Notes: generated by a model not told the origin, from the letters alone. A stretch of DNA of 64,000 nucleotides from Methylopila turkensis (GCF_027922325.1 NZ_BSFL01000001.1:372001-436000); one strand, 5' to 3'. Shown: positions 27,862 through 36,007, counted from the first letter of the stretch. Numbers and translations: made by a program.

Positions 27862-27885
27862 CCATACATTATTGACATTGTATGG
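27862..27885. promoter_or_regulatory. probable MocR operator in the DUF1348/DUF983 divergent promoter
   Basis: CATACA (27863-27868) and TGTATG (27879-27884) form an inverted repeat, extended to CCATACA/TGTATGG. A perfect TTGACA at 27872-27877, with TACATG 17 bases later, would be the promoter of the DUF983 gene, so bound protein would cover its -35 box. The half-sites recur at 29736-29758. Confidence 0.6.
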
Positions 27886-27929
27886 CAACATGAATACATG
27901 CGCAGGGACGTCATGAGAGGGAGACCGTC

Positions 27930-28337
27930 GTGACCACCCAAACCGGACCGAACCTCGCGCCCTACGCCGTCGGCATCCGCGGTCGCTGCCCCCGCTGCGG
28001 CGAGGGCCACATGTTCGAGGGCTTCCTCAAGCTGCGCCCGAACTGCGAGGTCTGCGGCCTCGACTATTCCTACGCCGACCCCGCGGACGGGCCCGCCTTC
28101 TTCGTCATCACCTTCGGGTGTCTGCCTGCCGCCTTCTGCGCGGTCTGGATCGAGGCGGCCTACAGCGCGCCCTACTGGGTGCATCTCTTCACCACCCTGC
28201 CGCTGCTGCTCGCGACCTGCATTCCCCCGCTGCGCCCGCTGAAGGGCTGGCTGGTGGCGAGCCAGTTCCACCACAAGGCCGCCGAGGCCCGGCTGGTCCG
28301 GCCGGGCGAGGACGAGGACGACCGCGGCGGCTGGTGA
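27930..28337 (+). CDS. DUF983 zinc-ribbon membrane protein
   Basis: A 135-residue protein with an N-terminal Cys4 zinc ribbon ([17 protein letters not shown], then NCEVCGLDY) followed by two membrane helices (about 60-80 and 84-105) and an acidic tail. DUF983 proteins are often near cytochrome oxidase or heme genes in alphaproteobacteria, but their function is unknown. The GTG at 27930 is supported by GAGAGGGAG about 7 bases upstream. It is divergent from DUF1348 and followed, on the other strand, by the MocR regulator. Confidence 0.85.
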   Translation: MTTQTGPNLAPYAVGIRGRCPRCGEGHMFEGFLKLRPNCEVCGLDYSYADPADGPAFFVITFGCLPAAFCAVWIEAAYSAPYWVHLFTTLPLLLATCIPPLRPLKGWLVASQFHHKAAEARLVRPGEDEDDRGGW

Positions 28338-28355
28338 GCCCGCGGGCCCGAGGCC

Positions 28356-29714
28356 TCACACCACGTCATGCACGCGGCGCCGTTCGCCCTGAACGAGCGC
28401 CGCAAGCGTTTTGAGGGCGGCGGCGAGCCGCGCCCGGTCGGCGACGCCGCCGAGCGAAACCCGCACCGCCTCAGGCGCCGCGCCGTCGGCCCGGAACTCG
28501 TCCGAAGGCGTGACGCCCAGCCCCTGCGCGCGCGCGGCCTCGATCAGCCCGTAGCGGTCCCAGTGCGTCGGCAACGGCAGCCACAGATGCAGCCCGTTCC
28601 GCGCGCCGCGGGCGCCCGGCAGGATGTCGCGCGCGAGCGCCTGCCGCGCCGCCGCCTCCTCCCGCACGCCGCGCAGCAGCGTCTCGGCGTCGCCGCGGCG
28701 GATCCAGAACGTCGCGAGCGCGGTCATCAGCGGCGCCGGCATCAGCGCGAAGGCCCGCATGGCGGCGGCGAAGCGGCGCGCGCCCTCCTCGTCCGGCGCG
28801 ACCACATAGGCCGTGCGCAGGCCCGGCGTCAGGCATTTCGACAGCGTCGCCACATGCCAGGTCGCGGCCGGCGCGACCGTCGCGAAGGCGGGCGGCGCAT
28901 CCTCCGCCAGCCGCGCGCAAGGGTCGTCCTCGATGATCGTCAGGCCGTGGCGCGCCGCGGCGGCGGCGATGTCCCGCCGGCGCGCCTCGGGCATGGTGGC
29001 GGCTGTCGGGTTGGCGATCGTCGGGTTGAGGTAGACCACGCGGGCCCCGCCCCGCGCCGCGCGCTCCAGCGCGTCGGGGCGCATGCCGTCGGCGTCGCTC
29101 TCGACCGCGACGGTCTTCAGCCCGAGCCGGGAGACCGCCAGCAGCAGGCCCGGATAGCACAGCGGCTCGGCCAGCACGGCGTCGCCGGCCTGAGCGTGCA
29201 GCGACAGCAGCGCCGCGAGCGCGGTCTGCGCGCCGGGGCTGACCGCGATCCGCGCGTCGTCGATCCGGCCGAGCGCGGGCTTCAGCCACACCGCCGCCGC
29301 CGCCCGGTCCTGCGGCGCGCCGGGACCGGAATGATAGGACATCAGCGTATCGACGTTCGCCCGCGCCGCGATGTCGGCCACGCCGCGCGCGATCGCGTCG
29401 GCGAGCGAGACGCCTCGGGGCGCCGGCGGGATGTTCATGCTGAGGTCGATCGCCGGCGCGCTGAGATCCGGCCGCGCCGCGATGAAGGAGCCGCGGCCGG
29501 TGACCGCGTCCAGCAGGCCGCGGCGGCGCGCCTCGGCATAGGCGCGGGTGACGGTCGTCAGGTCGACGTCGAGTTCCTGCGCCAGCGCGCGCTGCGGCGG
29601 CAGCCGGTCGCCCGGCCGCAGCCGCCCCGCGTCCGCCGCCGCCTCGATCGCGTCGGCGATCTGCAGGTAGTACGGGCTTGAATCGGACAGGACGATCCGG
29701 CCTGGCCAGGACAT
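28356..29714 (-). CDS. MocR/PdxR-type regulator (GntR DNA-binding plus aminotransferase-like domain)
   Basis: A 452-residue regulator. The N-terminal GntR winged helix (about 12-75) contains GDRLPPQRALAQELDVDLTTV (residue range given, key residues RLPPQR and TTV), followed by a class I aminotransferase-like domain with the PLP lysine in TLSKCLTPGLRTAYV and the Asp/Tyr region YLNPTIANPTA. MocR proteins sense PLP or an amine bound to it and act as dimers. The ATG at 29714 is chosen because the winged helix follows; an ATG at 29734 lacks a ribosome site. A CATACA...TGTATG repeat precedes it and recurs in the DUF1348/DUF983 divergent promoter, so autoregulation plus control of that pair is likely. 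Confidence 0.87.
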   Translation of the reverse strand: MSWPGRIVLSDSSPYYLQIADAIEAAADAGRLRPGDRLPPQRALAQELDVDLTTVTRAYAEARRRGLLDAVTGRGSFIAARPDLSAPAIDLSMNIPPAPRGVSLADAIARGVADIAARANVDTLMSYHSGPGAPQDRAAAAVWLKPALGRIDDARIAVSPGAQTALAALLSLHAQAGDAVLAEPLCYPGLLLAVSRLGLKTVAVESDADGMRPDALERAARGGARVVYLNPTIANPTAATMPEARRRDIAAAAARHGLTIIEDDPCARLAEDAPPAFATVAPAATWHVATLSKCLTPGLRTAYVVAPDEEGARRFAAAMRAFALMPAPLMTALATFWIRRGDAETLLRGVREEAAARQALARDILPGARGARNGLHLWLPLPTHWDRYGLIEAARAQGLGVTPSDEFRADGAAPEAVRVSLGGVADRARLAAALKTLAALVQGERRRVHDVV

Positions 29715-29735
29715 AGAGCTCGAACCTCGCGCATC

Positions 29736-29758
29736 CATACAAACCGATGCATTGTATG
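29736..29758. promoter_or_regulatory. probable MocR autoregulatory operator
   Basis: CATACAA (29736-29742) and TTGTATG (29752-29758) form an inverted repeat 22 bases upstream of the regulator ATG. TACAAT, a good -10 box on the minus strand (29756-29751), lies inside the right arm, so binding would affect its own promoter. The arm spacing is one base longer than at 27862-27885. Confidence 0.6.
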
Positions 29759-29921
29759 CGCACGTTTCTTCGAACGCCAGAGCCGCTTTTCCGGCCCCGC
29801 ATCGTCCCGGACGACGCCGCGGAGGCCTGCAACAGGCGTGAACCGCCAGGTGAATTCTCTGAAATTTCCTGCAACGGCGGGGCAAAATCCGCCAACATTC
29901 CGGCGAACGGTCCGGGCCGCC

Positions 29922-30060
29922 CCCTTCCTTGAGCCGGGACCCAGAACCTTCCACGGTCCCGAAACGCCTGCCCGACCGCGCCCTGCGTCCGAAGCGCGTC
30001 GGCGTTGATGGGTCCCGGCTCAAGGCCGGGACAAGAGAGCGACGCGCTTCCGGGAAGCGA
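29922..30060. repeat. tandem repeat unit A (TTGAGCCGGGACCC family)
   Basis: About 139 bases, from CCTTCCTTGAGCCGGGACCC to CGCTTCCGGGAAGCGA. Its ends and the GGTCCCGGCTCAAGGCC segment are inverted to each other. The unit is repeated almost intact at 30072-30220. Confidence 0.75.
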
Positions 30061-30071
30061 CGCGGCGACGC

Positions 30072-30220
30072 CCCTTTCCTTGTCCCGGCCTTGAGCCGGG
30101 ACCCAGAGCCTCCACGGTCCCGAAAATCCCGCCCGACCGTGGCCTGCTTCCGAAGCGCGTCGGCGTTGTGGGGCCCGGCTCAGGACCGGGACAAGAGAGC
30201 GACGCGCTTCCGGGAAGCGA
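30072..30220. repeat. tandem repeat unit B (TTGAGCCGGGACCC family)
   Basis: A direct repeat of unit A sharing TTGAGCCGGGACCCAGA, CGAAGCGCGTCGGCGTTG and GACAAGAGAGCGACGCG, with scattered differences and about 9 extra bases at the start (GTCCCGGCC). The region 29759-30477 holds no gene that I can support; it consists of the promoter side of the MocR gene and these repeats. Confidence 0.75.
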
Positions 30221-30234
30221 CGGCGCCGCTGCGC

Positions 30235-30288
30235 CACCTCTCCCCGGCGGGGAGAGGTCGGATGACGACGTCATCCGGGTGAGGGAGC
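30235..30288. repeat. short CTCTCCCC-family repeat
   Basis: CACCTCTCCCCGGCGGGGAG and AGGTCGGATGACGACGTCATC, ending GGGTGAGGGAG. It is a shortened copy of the family at 11981-12118 and 27235-27358. Confidence 0.65.
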
Positions 30289-30326
30289 CGGGGCGTCCGC
30301 ATAGTCACGGTGCAACAGAGACACGG

Positions 30327-30413
30327 CGTCATGGTCCGGCTTGACCGGACCATCCATACCCGGCGTAAAGCTCGACGCCGAAGATGGGTCCTCGGGTCGA
30401 GCCGCAGGACGAG
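30327..30413. repeat. dispersed palindromic repeat, CGTCAT family
   Basis: Begins CGTCATGGTCCGGCTTGAC, folding with CGGACCAT, then GATGGGTCCTCGGGTCGAGCC with a partly paired AGGAC. It has the same layout as 3765-3849: a first hairpin, a spacer, then a TCCTCGGG hairpin. Confidence 0.65.
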
Positions 30414-30477
30414 GGAGAGCGCGGGGCTGCGGGAGCGCAGGTACAGCGCCGCTGAGAACGACGACGCGCCTGACGCC

Positions 30478-33400
30478 TCACGCCGGGCGGATCGCCGCCA
30501 CCACGTCGCCGGACCGAACGGTGCGGCCGGGCTTCGCCCGGAGTGACACGATCTCGCCGGCGGCCGGCGCGGTGATCTCCATCTCCATCTTCATGGCCTC
30601 GACCACGACGATCGGCTGGCCGACGGCGACATGGTCGCCCTCCTCCACCAGCAGCTTCCAGACGTTGCCGGTCATGTGGCTCGCGGCGGCGACGCAGCCG
30701 TCGGGGACCGCGCTCTCGTCCTCCGGCGCGGAGCCCGCGTCGCTGACGAAGCTGTCGAGCCCCCTCGCCTTCCAGTCCGCCCGCTCGGCCTCGAAGGCGG
30801 CCTGCCGGCGCGCTTGGAAGGCGGCGATGCCGTCCGCGTTGTCGGTCAGGAACCGCGCATAGGCCCGGTAGGAGAACGAGCTGTCCTCGATCCGCACGTC
30901 GTAGCGACCGTGCGGAAACGCGGCGCGCATCTCGCGCAGCTCCTGGCTTTCGACGGGGAAGAAGCGGACGCGGTCGAAGAAGCGCAGCAGATAGGGGTGG
31001 CCGGGCTTGAAGGCCTCGGTCGTGCGCCACGAGTTCCACATCTGGATCGTGCGGCCGAAGAGCTGGTAGCCGCCCGGTCCCTCCATGCCGTAGACGCAGA
31101 GATAGGCGCCGCCGATGCCGACGGCGTTCTCCGGCGTCCAGGTGCGGGCGGGGTTGTACTTGGTCGTCACCAGCCTGTGGCGCGGATCGACCGGCGTCGC
31201 GACCGGAGCGCCGAGATAGACGTCGCCGAGGCCCATCACGAGATACTCGGCGTCGAACACGATCTTCGCCACGTCCTCGACCGTGTCGAGGCCGTTGATG
31301 CGGCGGATGAACTCGATGTTGTCGGGGCACCAGGGCGCGTCGGGGCGGACGAGCTCCTGATATTTGCGCATGGCGAGCCGTATCTCGGGATCGTTCCACG
31401 ACAGCGGCAGCCACACCGTGCTGCTCGGCACGGTCACGTCCTCCGGCGCCGGCAGCCCGGCCTCGATCTCCGCCAGCGCGTCCAGCACCCGCGCCTGCGG
31501 GATCACGGCGCTGTCGAAATGCACCTGCATTGAGCGGATGCCCGGCGTCATGTCGATCACGCCCGGCAGCTTCGCCTGGGCCAGCGCCTCGGCCAGCACG
31601 TGCACCCGCATGCGCAGGGCGACGTCGAGGGTCATGTCGCCGTATTCGACCAGGATGTTGTCGTCGCCCTGCCGGCGGTAGACGACCCGCGCCGGCCCGT
31701 CCTCGCGCACGCCGAGGATCGGGCTTTCGACGTCGCGCGCGCGCTTGACCGCCGGCGCGGCGAGCCCGTGGGGCGCGAAGCGCACCGTGTCGCCGGGACG
31801 AAGCTGGCCCGCCTTCCACAGCTCGTCGCGCGCGATCGTCACCGGGCAGACGAAGCCGCCGAGGCTCGGCCCGTCCGGCCCGAGGATGATCGGCATGTCG
31901 CCGGTGAAGTCGAGCGCGCCGACGGCGTAGGCGTTGTCGTGCAGGTTCGAGGGATGCAGCCCGGCCTCGCCGCCGTCGCTGCGGGCCCAGCGCGGCTGCG
32001 GGCCGATCAGCCGCACGCCAGTGCGGGCGCTGTTGAAGTGCACCTCGTAACGCGCGTTGAACAGGTCGACGATGTCAGCGTCGTCGAAGAAGTCCGGCGC
32101 GCCGTGCGGACCGGAGCGCACGCCGATGGTCCACTCCCGCGTCAACGCCGGGCGCTCGTCGGCGCGCACCGCGCGCGGCTCGGAAACCGTCGCGGCGCCG
32201 TCGACCTTGAGGATGTCGCCCGCCCGGAGCGCGCCGGTGGCGTGGCCGCCGAAGCCGCCGAGCATGAAGGTCGCCTTCGAGCCGAAGGCCTCCGCCGCCT
32301 CGATCCCGCCGCGGATGGCGAGATAGGTCCGCTGCCCCGGCCCTTCGATCGCGCCGAGCGCGAGCGTCGCGCCGGCGGGAACCTCGACCGGCTCGAAGTA
32401 AGTGATCGGCGCGCCGTCGAGCGTCGCCCGCATCGCCGCGCCCGTGAGCGCGATCGTCGCCGCGCAGTGGAACTTCAGCGTCGGGCCGGTCGCCGTGCAT
32501 TCGAGCGCGGGCGCGCCCTCGGCGTTGCCGGCGATGCGATTCGCGAGCCGGAACGAGCGCTCGTCCATCGGGCCGGAGGGCGGCACGCCCACATGCCAGA
32601 GGCCGAGCCGGCCCGGCCAGTCCTGCACGCTGGTCTGCGCGCCGGGGCTCACCACCTCGATCGCGCGCGGGGCGAAGGCGAAGGACTTGAGCGCGCCGGT
32701 CGAGACGTCCCCGGCGGCGAAGGCGTCCCAGCCGGCGATCGCGCGGAGATAGTCGAGATTGGTCTCGATGCCGAGCAGCGTGGTCTCGGCCAGCGCGGCG
32801 TTCAGCTTGGCGAGCGCGTCGGCGCGGGTTTCGCCGTGGACGATCACCTTGGCGAGCATCGGGTCGTACCAGGGCGTGACCTCCGCGCCGCTCTCGATCC
32901 AGCCGTCGACGCGGGCGGAGGCCGGGAACTGCGCCTTGGTGATCCTGCCCGTCGAGGGCCGGAAATCCGCCTGCGGGACCTCGGCGTAGACGCGCGCCTC
33001 CATCGCGGCGCCGACGGCGACAAGGCTCGCCTGCGAAGGCAGCGTGAAGTCGCCCGCGGCCTGCGCGACCATCCACTCCACGAGATCGACGCCGAACACC
33101 GCCTCGGTGACGGGATGCTCCACCTGCAGGCGGGTGTTGACCTCGAGGAACGACACGTCGCCGCGGCCGACGTCGTAGATGAACTCGACCGTGCCGGCGG
33201 ATTCGTAAGCCACCTCGCGGCCAAGCGCCACGGCGGCGTCCCGCAGCCGGGCGCGCACCGCCTCGGGCAGGTTCGGCGCCGGCGTCTCCTCGATGACCTT
33301 CTGGTTCCGCCGCTGCAGCGAGCAGTCGCGCTCGCCGAGCGCCACCACGCCGCCCTTGCCGTCGCCGAAGATCTGCACCTCCACGTGGCGCGCGACCGCG

Positions 33401-34005
33401 ACGAAGCGCTCGAGATAGACGCGGGCGTCGCCGAAGCTCGCCCCCGCCATGCGCTGCACGGCGGCGAAGCGCTCGCGCAGCTCGCCCGCGTCGTGGCAGA
33501 GCTGCATGCCGATGCCGCCGCCGCCCGCGGTCGACTTCAGCATCACAGGGAAACCCACGCTCTCCGCCGCGGCCACCGCCTCGTCGGCGGTCGCGAGCAG
33601 GTCGGAGCCCGCGAGCAGCGGCACGCCCGCCGCGCGGGCGATCTCGCGCGCGGTGTGCTTCAGCCCGAAGCCGCGCAGGTGCTCCGGCCGCGGGCCGATG
33701 AAGCGGACGCCGTTCTCCGCCAGCCGCTCGGCGAAGCCGGCGTTCTCCGACAGGAAGCCGTAGCCGGGATGGACCGCCTCGGCGCCGGTCGCGCGGCAGG
33801 CCGCGACGATGGCGTCGACGTTGAGGTAGCTGTCCTTGGCGGCGTCGCCGCCGACGCAGACCGCCTCGTCGGCGTCGAGCACGGGCCGTGTGAAGCGGTC
33901 GGCCTCGGAATGGACCGCGACCGAGGCGACGCCGAGCCGGCGCAACGTGCGGACGATGCGGCCCGCGATCTCGCCGCGGTTCGCGATCAGAACCTTCTTG
34001 AACAT
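30478..34005 (-). CDS. guanidine carboxylase, biotin-dependent (urea carboxylase family)
   Basis: A 1175-residue multidomain biotin enzyme. Residues 1-450 are a biotin carboxylase with the ATP-grasp loop MLKSTAGGGGIG. About 455-760 is an AHS2/KipA-like domain (VQDWPGRLGLWHVGVPPSGP). About 775-985 is AHS1/KipI-like. The C-terminus is a biotinyl domain with the target Lys in VVEAMKMEMEI (near 1138). It carboxylates urea or, in riboswitch-controlled loci, guanidine, using ATP and bicarbonate. The guanidine-I riboswitch and the two DUF1989 genes upstream argue for guanidine as substrate. The ATG at 34005 starts the carboxylase domain. No allophanate hydrolase gene is in the operon. Confidence 0.9.
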   Translation of the reverse strand: MFKKVLIANRGEIAGRIVRTLRRLGVASVAVHSEADRFTRPVLDADEAVCVGGDAAKDSYLNVDAIVAACRATGAEAVHPGYGFLSENAGFAERLAENGVRFIGPRPEHLRGFGLKHTAREIARAAGVPLLAGSDLLATADEAVAAAESVGFPVMLKSTAGGGGIGMQLCHDAGELRERFAAVQRMAGASFGDARVYLERFVAVARHVEVQIFGDGKGGVVALGERDCSLQRRNQKVIEETPAPNLPEAVRARLRDAAVALGREVAYESAGTVEFIYDVGRGDVSFLEVNTRLQVEHPVTEAVFGVDLVEWMVAQAAGDFTLPSQASLVAVGAAMEARVYAEVPQADFRPSTGRITKAQFPASARVDGWIESGAEVTPWYDPMLAKVIVHGETRADALAKLNAALAETTLLGIETNLDYLRAIAGWDAFAAGDVSTGALKSFAFAPRAIEVVSPGAQTSVQDWPGRLGLWHVGVPPSGPMDERSFRLANRIAGNAEGAPALECTATGPTLKFHCAATIALTGAAMRATLDGAPITYFEPVEVPAGATLALGAIEGPGQRTYLAIRGGIEAAEAFGSKATFMLGGFGGHATGALRAGDILKVDGAATVSEPRAVRADERPALTREWTIGVRSGPHGAPDFFDDADIVDLFNARYEVHFNSARTGVRLIGPQPRWARSDGGEAGLHPSNLHDNAYAVGALDFTGDMPIILGPDGPSLGGFVCPVTIARDELWKAGQLRPGDTVRFAPHGLAAPAVKRARDVESPILGVREDGPARVVYRRQGDDNILVEYGDMTLDVALRMRVHVLAEALAQAKLPGVIDMTPGIRSMQVHFDSAVIPQARVLDALAEIEAGLPAPEDVTVPSSTVWLPLSWNDPEIRLAMRKYQELVRPDAPWCPDNIEFIRRINGLDTVEDVAKIVFDAEYLVMGLGDVYLGAPVATPVDPRHRLVTTKYNPARTWTPENAVGIGGAYLCVYGMEGPGGYQLFGRTIQMWNSWRTTEAFKPGHPYLLRFFDRVRFFPVESQELREMRAAFPHGRYDVRIEDSSFSYRAYARFLTDNADGIAAFQARRQAAFEAERADWKARGLDSFVSDAGSAPEDESAVPDGCVAAASHMTGNVWKLLVEEGDHVAVGQPIVVVEAMKMEMEITAPAAGEIVSLRAKPGRTVRSGDVVAAIRPA

Positions 34006-34019
34006 CGTCGCGTCGCCGC

Positions 34020-34703
34020 TCAGGCGTTCGACGGGTCGAAGATCAGCACCCTGACGGGCGACGGGTCGAAGCCGTTGCAGGGGTTGTTGATCTGCGGGCA
34101 GTTCGAGATCACGCAGAGCAGGTCGACGGCCGCCAGCACGTCGACGTAGTCGCCGGGCGACGACACGCCGTCGACGATCGCGAGCGCGCCGGAGGGCTCG
34201 ATCGGCACGTTCATGAAGAAGTTGATGTTGGGCACGATGTCCCGCTTCGTCATGCCGTGCTTCGCCACCTCGATCACGAAGTTCTCGCGGCAGGCGTGCA
34301 TGTGCCGCGTGTGGTGGCCGAAGCGCACGGTGTTCGCCTCGCAGGAGCACGCGCCGGCCGAGGTGTCGTGCCGGCCGCAACTGTCGGCGATCACGGTCCC
34401 CATCAGCCGGCCCTCGTTCGAGATCAGCCGCGTGCCGGTGGAGACGTAGGGCGCGCCCTGCGCCAGGATCGTGTCCTGCGCGCTGTAGCGCTCGGAATGG
34501 TCGTGCGCGGCGTAGAACAGGGTGTCGACCGCTTGGCAGCCCTCGAGGTCGACAATGCGCAGGATCTGGCCCTTCTCGACGATCCCGGACCAGGGCCGGT
34601 TCGCCGGGATGGTGAAGTCGTAGATCGCGTCCTTCGGATCGAGCGGCGCGGGGCTCGCGAAGAACGAGGAGGCGGGCCGCTCGGCGGCGCGGAGATCGGT
34701 CAT
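34020..34703 (-). CDS. cgdB: DUF1989 protein, probable carboxyguanidine deiminase subunit (UAAP2)
   Basis: A 227-residue DUF1989 protein of the urea-amidolyase-associated type 2 group. Characteristic features are DLEGCQAVDTLFYAA, YSAQDTILAQGAPYVSTGTRL and the Cys-rich DSCGRHDTSAGACSCEANTVRFG, which could bind zinc, followed by NINFFMNVPIEPSG. Work on guanidine use showed that paired DUF1989 proteins (CgdA/CgdB) form a deiminase converting carboxyguanidine to allophanate. It lies 14 bases upstream of the carboxylase gene and 12 bases after its partner, in one operon. The subunit letter is by gene order and is tentative. Confidence 0.85.
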   Translation of the reverse strand: MTDLRAAERPASSFFASPAPLDPKDAIYDFTIPANRPWSGIVEKGQILRIVDLEGCQAVDTLFYAAHDHSERYSAQDTILAQGAPYVSTGTRLISNEGRLMGTVIADSCGRHDTSAGACSCEANTVRFGHHTRHMHACRENFVIEVAKHGMTKRDIVPNINFFMNVPIEPSGALAIVDGVSSPGDYVDVLAAVDLLCVISNCPQINNPCNGFDPSPVRVLIFDPSNA

Positions 34704-34715
34704 CGGCTCTCTCCC

Positions 34716-35540
34716 TCAGACGGCGCGCAGATAACGGGCGTTGTTCTCGAAGCCGCGGACCGCCTCGGCGGTCGCGGTGCGGCAGATGTCGTCGGCCTCG
34801 GGCGGCGCCGAGCGATGGACGATCAGCTCCACCTCGCCGGGGTCGAACACCCGGTCGGGCGCCAACGGATGCGGGCAGTTCGAGACCGCGACCAGCAGAT
34901 CCATCTCGGCGCGCAGGTCGACGAAATCGCCGGGCTGCACCACGCCGTCGCGGAAGGCGAAGCGCCCGTCGGCGCCGTGGCGCACCGGCGCGAACAGCGT
35001 CAGCAATGGCGCGAGATCGCGGGCCCCGAGCCCGAACTTGGAGGCCGCGAGGATCATGTTCTCGCGGGTGGAGCGCAGCGCGGAGTCGCCGTACTTGGCG
35101 AGGTTCGAGCCCGGCGTCGAGCCGCCGACGACGGTGTCGTGCGCGCCGCAGGTGTCCTCGACGATCGACAGCATCACCCGGCCCATGTCCGAGAACAGCA
35201 CCCGGCCCTTCCGGAGGTCGGAGGTCCACTGCACCTTGATGGTGTCGGCGCTGTTGTAGCGCTCGGAGGTGTCGGCAGCGTTCCAGAAGAACAGCGAGAC
35301 CCCGGACGCGCCGGAGGCGTTCAGCACCCTGAGCGCCTCGCCGCGGGCGATCCGGCCGGTCCAGTACCAGCCGCCGGGCAGGGTCTCGCGCTCGCGCACC
35401 GCGGCTGGGTCGATCGGCGCGCCGTCGCGGGCGGTCGCGGGCGGAAGCGTCTTCGGCGCGTCTCCGGCGGCCTTCAGCCGCGCGTATTGCGCGCTGCGCT
35501 CGGCGATGATTTTGGCTTTCAGGGGATCGGTCGACGTCAT
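34716..35540 (-). CDS. cgdA: DUF1989 protein, probable carboxyguanidine deiminase subunit (UAAP1)
   Basis: A 274-residue DUF1989 protein of the type 1 group, longer at the N-terminus than its neighbour. It has LNASGASGVSLFFWNAADTS, YNSADTIKVQWTSDLRKGRV and DTCGAHDTVVGGSTPGSN, then LLTLFAPVRHG and an N-C-P-H motif (SNCPHPLAP) matching SNCPQINNP of the partner. It is the first gene after the guanidine-I riboswitch; GAGG lies about 8 bases before the ATG. The pair probably acts as a heteromer in the cytosol on the product of the carboxylase. Confidence 0.85.
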   Translation of the reverse strand: MTSTDPLKAKIIAERSAQYARLKAAGDAPKTLPPATARDGAPIDPAAVRERETLPGGWYWTGRIARGEALRVLNASGASGVSLFFWNAADTSERYNSADTIKVQWTSDLRKGRVLFSDMGRVMLSIVEDTCGAHDTVVGGSTPGSNLAKYGDSALRSTRENMILAASKFGLGARDLAPLLTLFAPVRHGADGRFAFRDGVVQPGDFVDLRAEMDLLVAVSNCPHPLAPDRVFDPGEVELIVHRSAPPEADDICRTATAEAVRGFENNARYLRAV

Positions 35541-35613
35541 GATGAGCCTCGTTCCAAGAACTTCAAGGAAGCCTGGAACGTGCGAAGACCAGCGTCGCCA
35601 GTTCCTGGCTGCT

Positions 35614-35718
35614 GAGGTCTCCCGGGATTTTCGCCCGCCGTGTCCGGTCCGGATGTCTCCCGGTCCGGCGGCGGCTCTCGGACCAGCCGCCGCTTCACGC
35701 GACGCGGAACCCTAGCCG
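35614..35718 (-). promoter_or_regulatory. guanidine-I riboswitch (ykkC-yxkD class)
   Basis: Read on the minus strand, the leader contains the conserved elements in order: CTAGGGTTCCG (near 35715-35705), CTGGTCCGAGAG (35686-35675), an ACATCCGG/CCGGACACGGCGG middle, and GGGCGAAAATCCCGGGAGAC (35636-35617). These are the hallmark boxes of the guanidine-I class, which turns on genes when guanidinium binds. A later hairpin (GTTCCA...TGGAAC, about 35550-35579) lies just before the first gene and could be the expression platform. The downstream genes are exactly those expected. Confidence 0.92.
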
Positions 35719-35735
35719 CCAACTCATGCGCAAAC

Positions 35736-35764
35736 CTATAGCCGCGCGCCCGACATCACGACAG
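35736..35764 (-). promoter_or_regulatory. candidate promoter of the guanidine operon
   Basis: On the minus strand CTGTCG (35764-35759) and CTATAG (35741-35736) are 17 bases apart, placing the start of the transcript a few bases before the riboswitch. The boxes match consensus only moderately. Confidence 0.4.
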
Positions 35765-35794
35765 CGCGAAATATAGACAGAAATTGCCGCAAGA

Positions 35795-36007
35795 TTAGGC
35801 GCGCGCCTGCGGCGTCGGGCGGCGCGGGGCGCGCGGATCGAAAGGCGCGACCTTCGACCGCGCCTGCGCCGCCCGCGCGGCGCGCTTCAGCAGCTCGAGC
35901 CCGCCCATCGGCCGATCCGTCTCGGCCACGGACGGCGCCTCGCGCTCCAGCAGTTCGTCGATCCGGCCGCAGGCGTAGGCCGAGCGGAGCTCGCTGCGCA
36001 GGCTCAT
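35795..36007 (-). CDS. 70-residue basic protein of unknown function, coupled to the anti-sigma gene
   Basis: A short protein starting MSLRSELRSAYACGRIDELL and ending with a Pro/Arg-rich tail. The first 45 residues could form two helices. Its ATG overlaps the TGA of the anti-sigma gene (ATGA), so translation is coupled. No family is recognised. The coupling and the sensible amphipathic start favour a real gene over chance, but the tail looks like GC-rich drift. Confidence 0.45.
   Translation of the reverse strand: MSLRSELRSAYACGRIDELLEREAPSVAETDRPMGGLELLKRAARAAQARSKVAPFDPRAPRRPTPQARA

Noticed and set aside
31600-34149. 849-codon plus-strand open frame
   Set aside because: It is antisense to the carboxylase gene. 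The composition (Arg, Ala, His, Val rich with no motifs) is the normal shadow of a high-GC gene.
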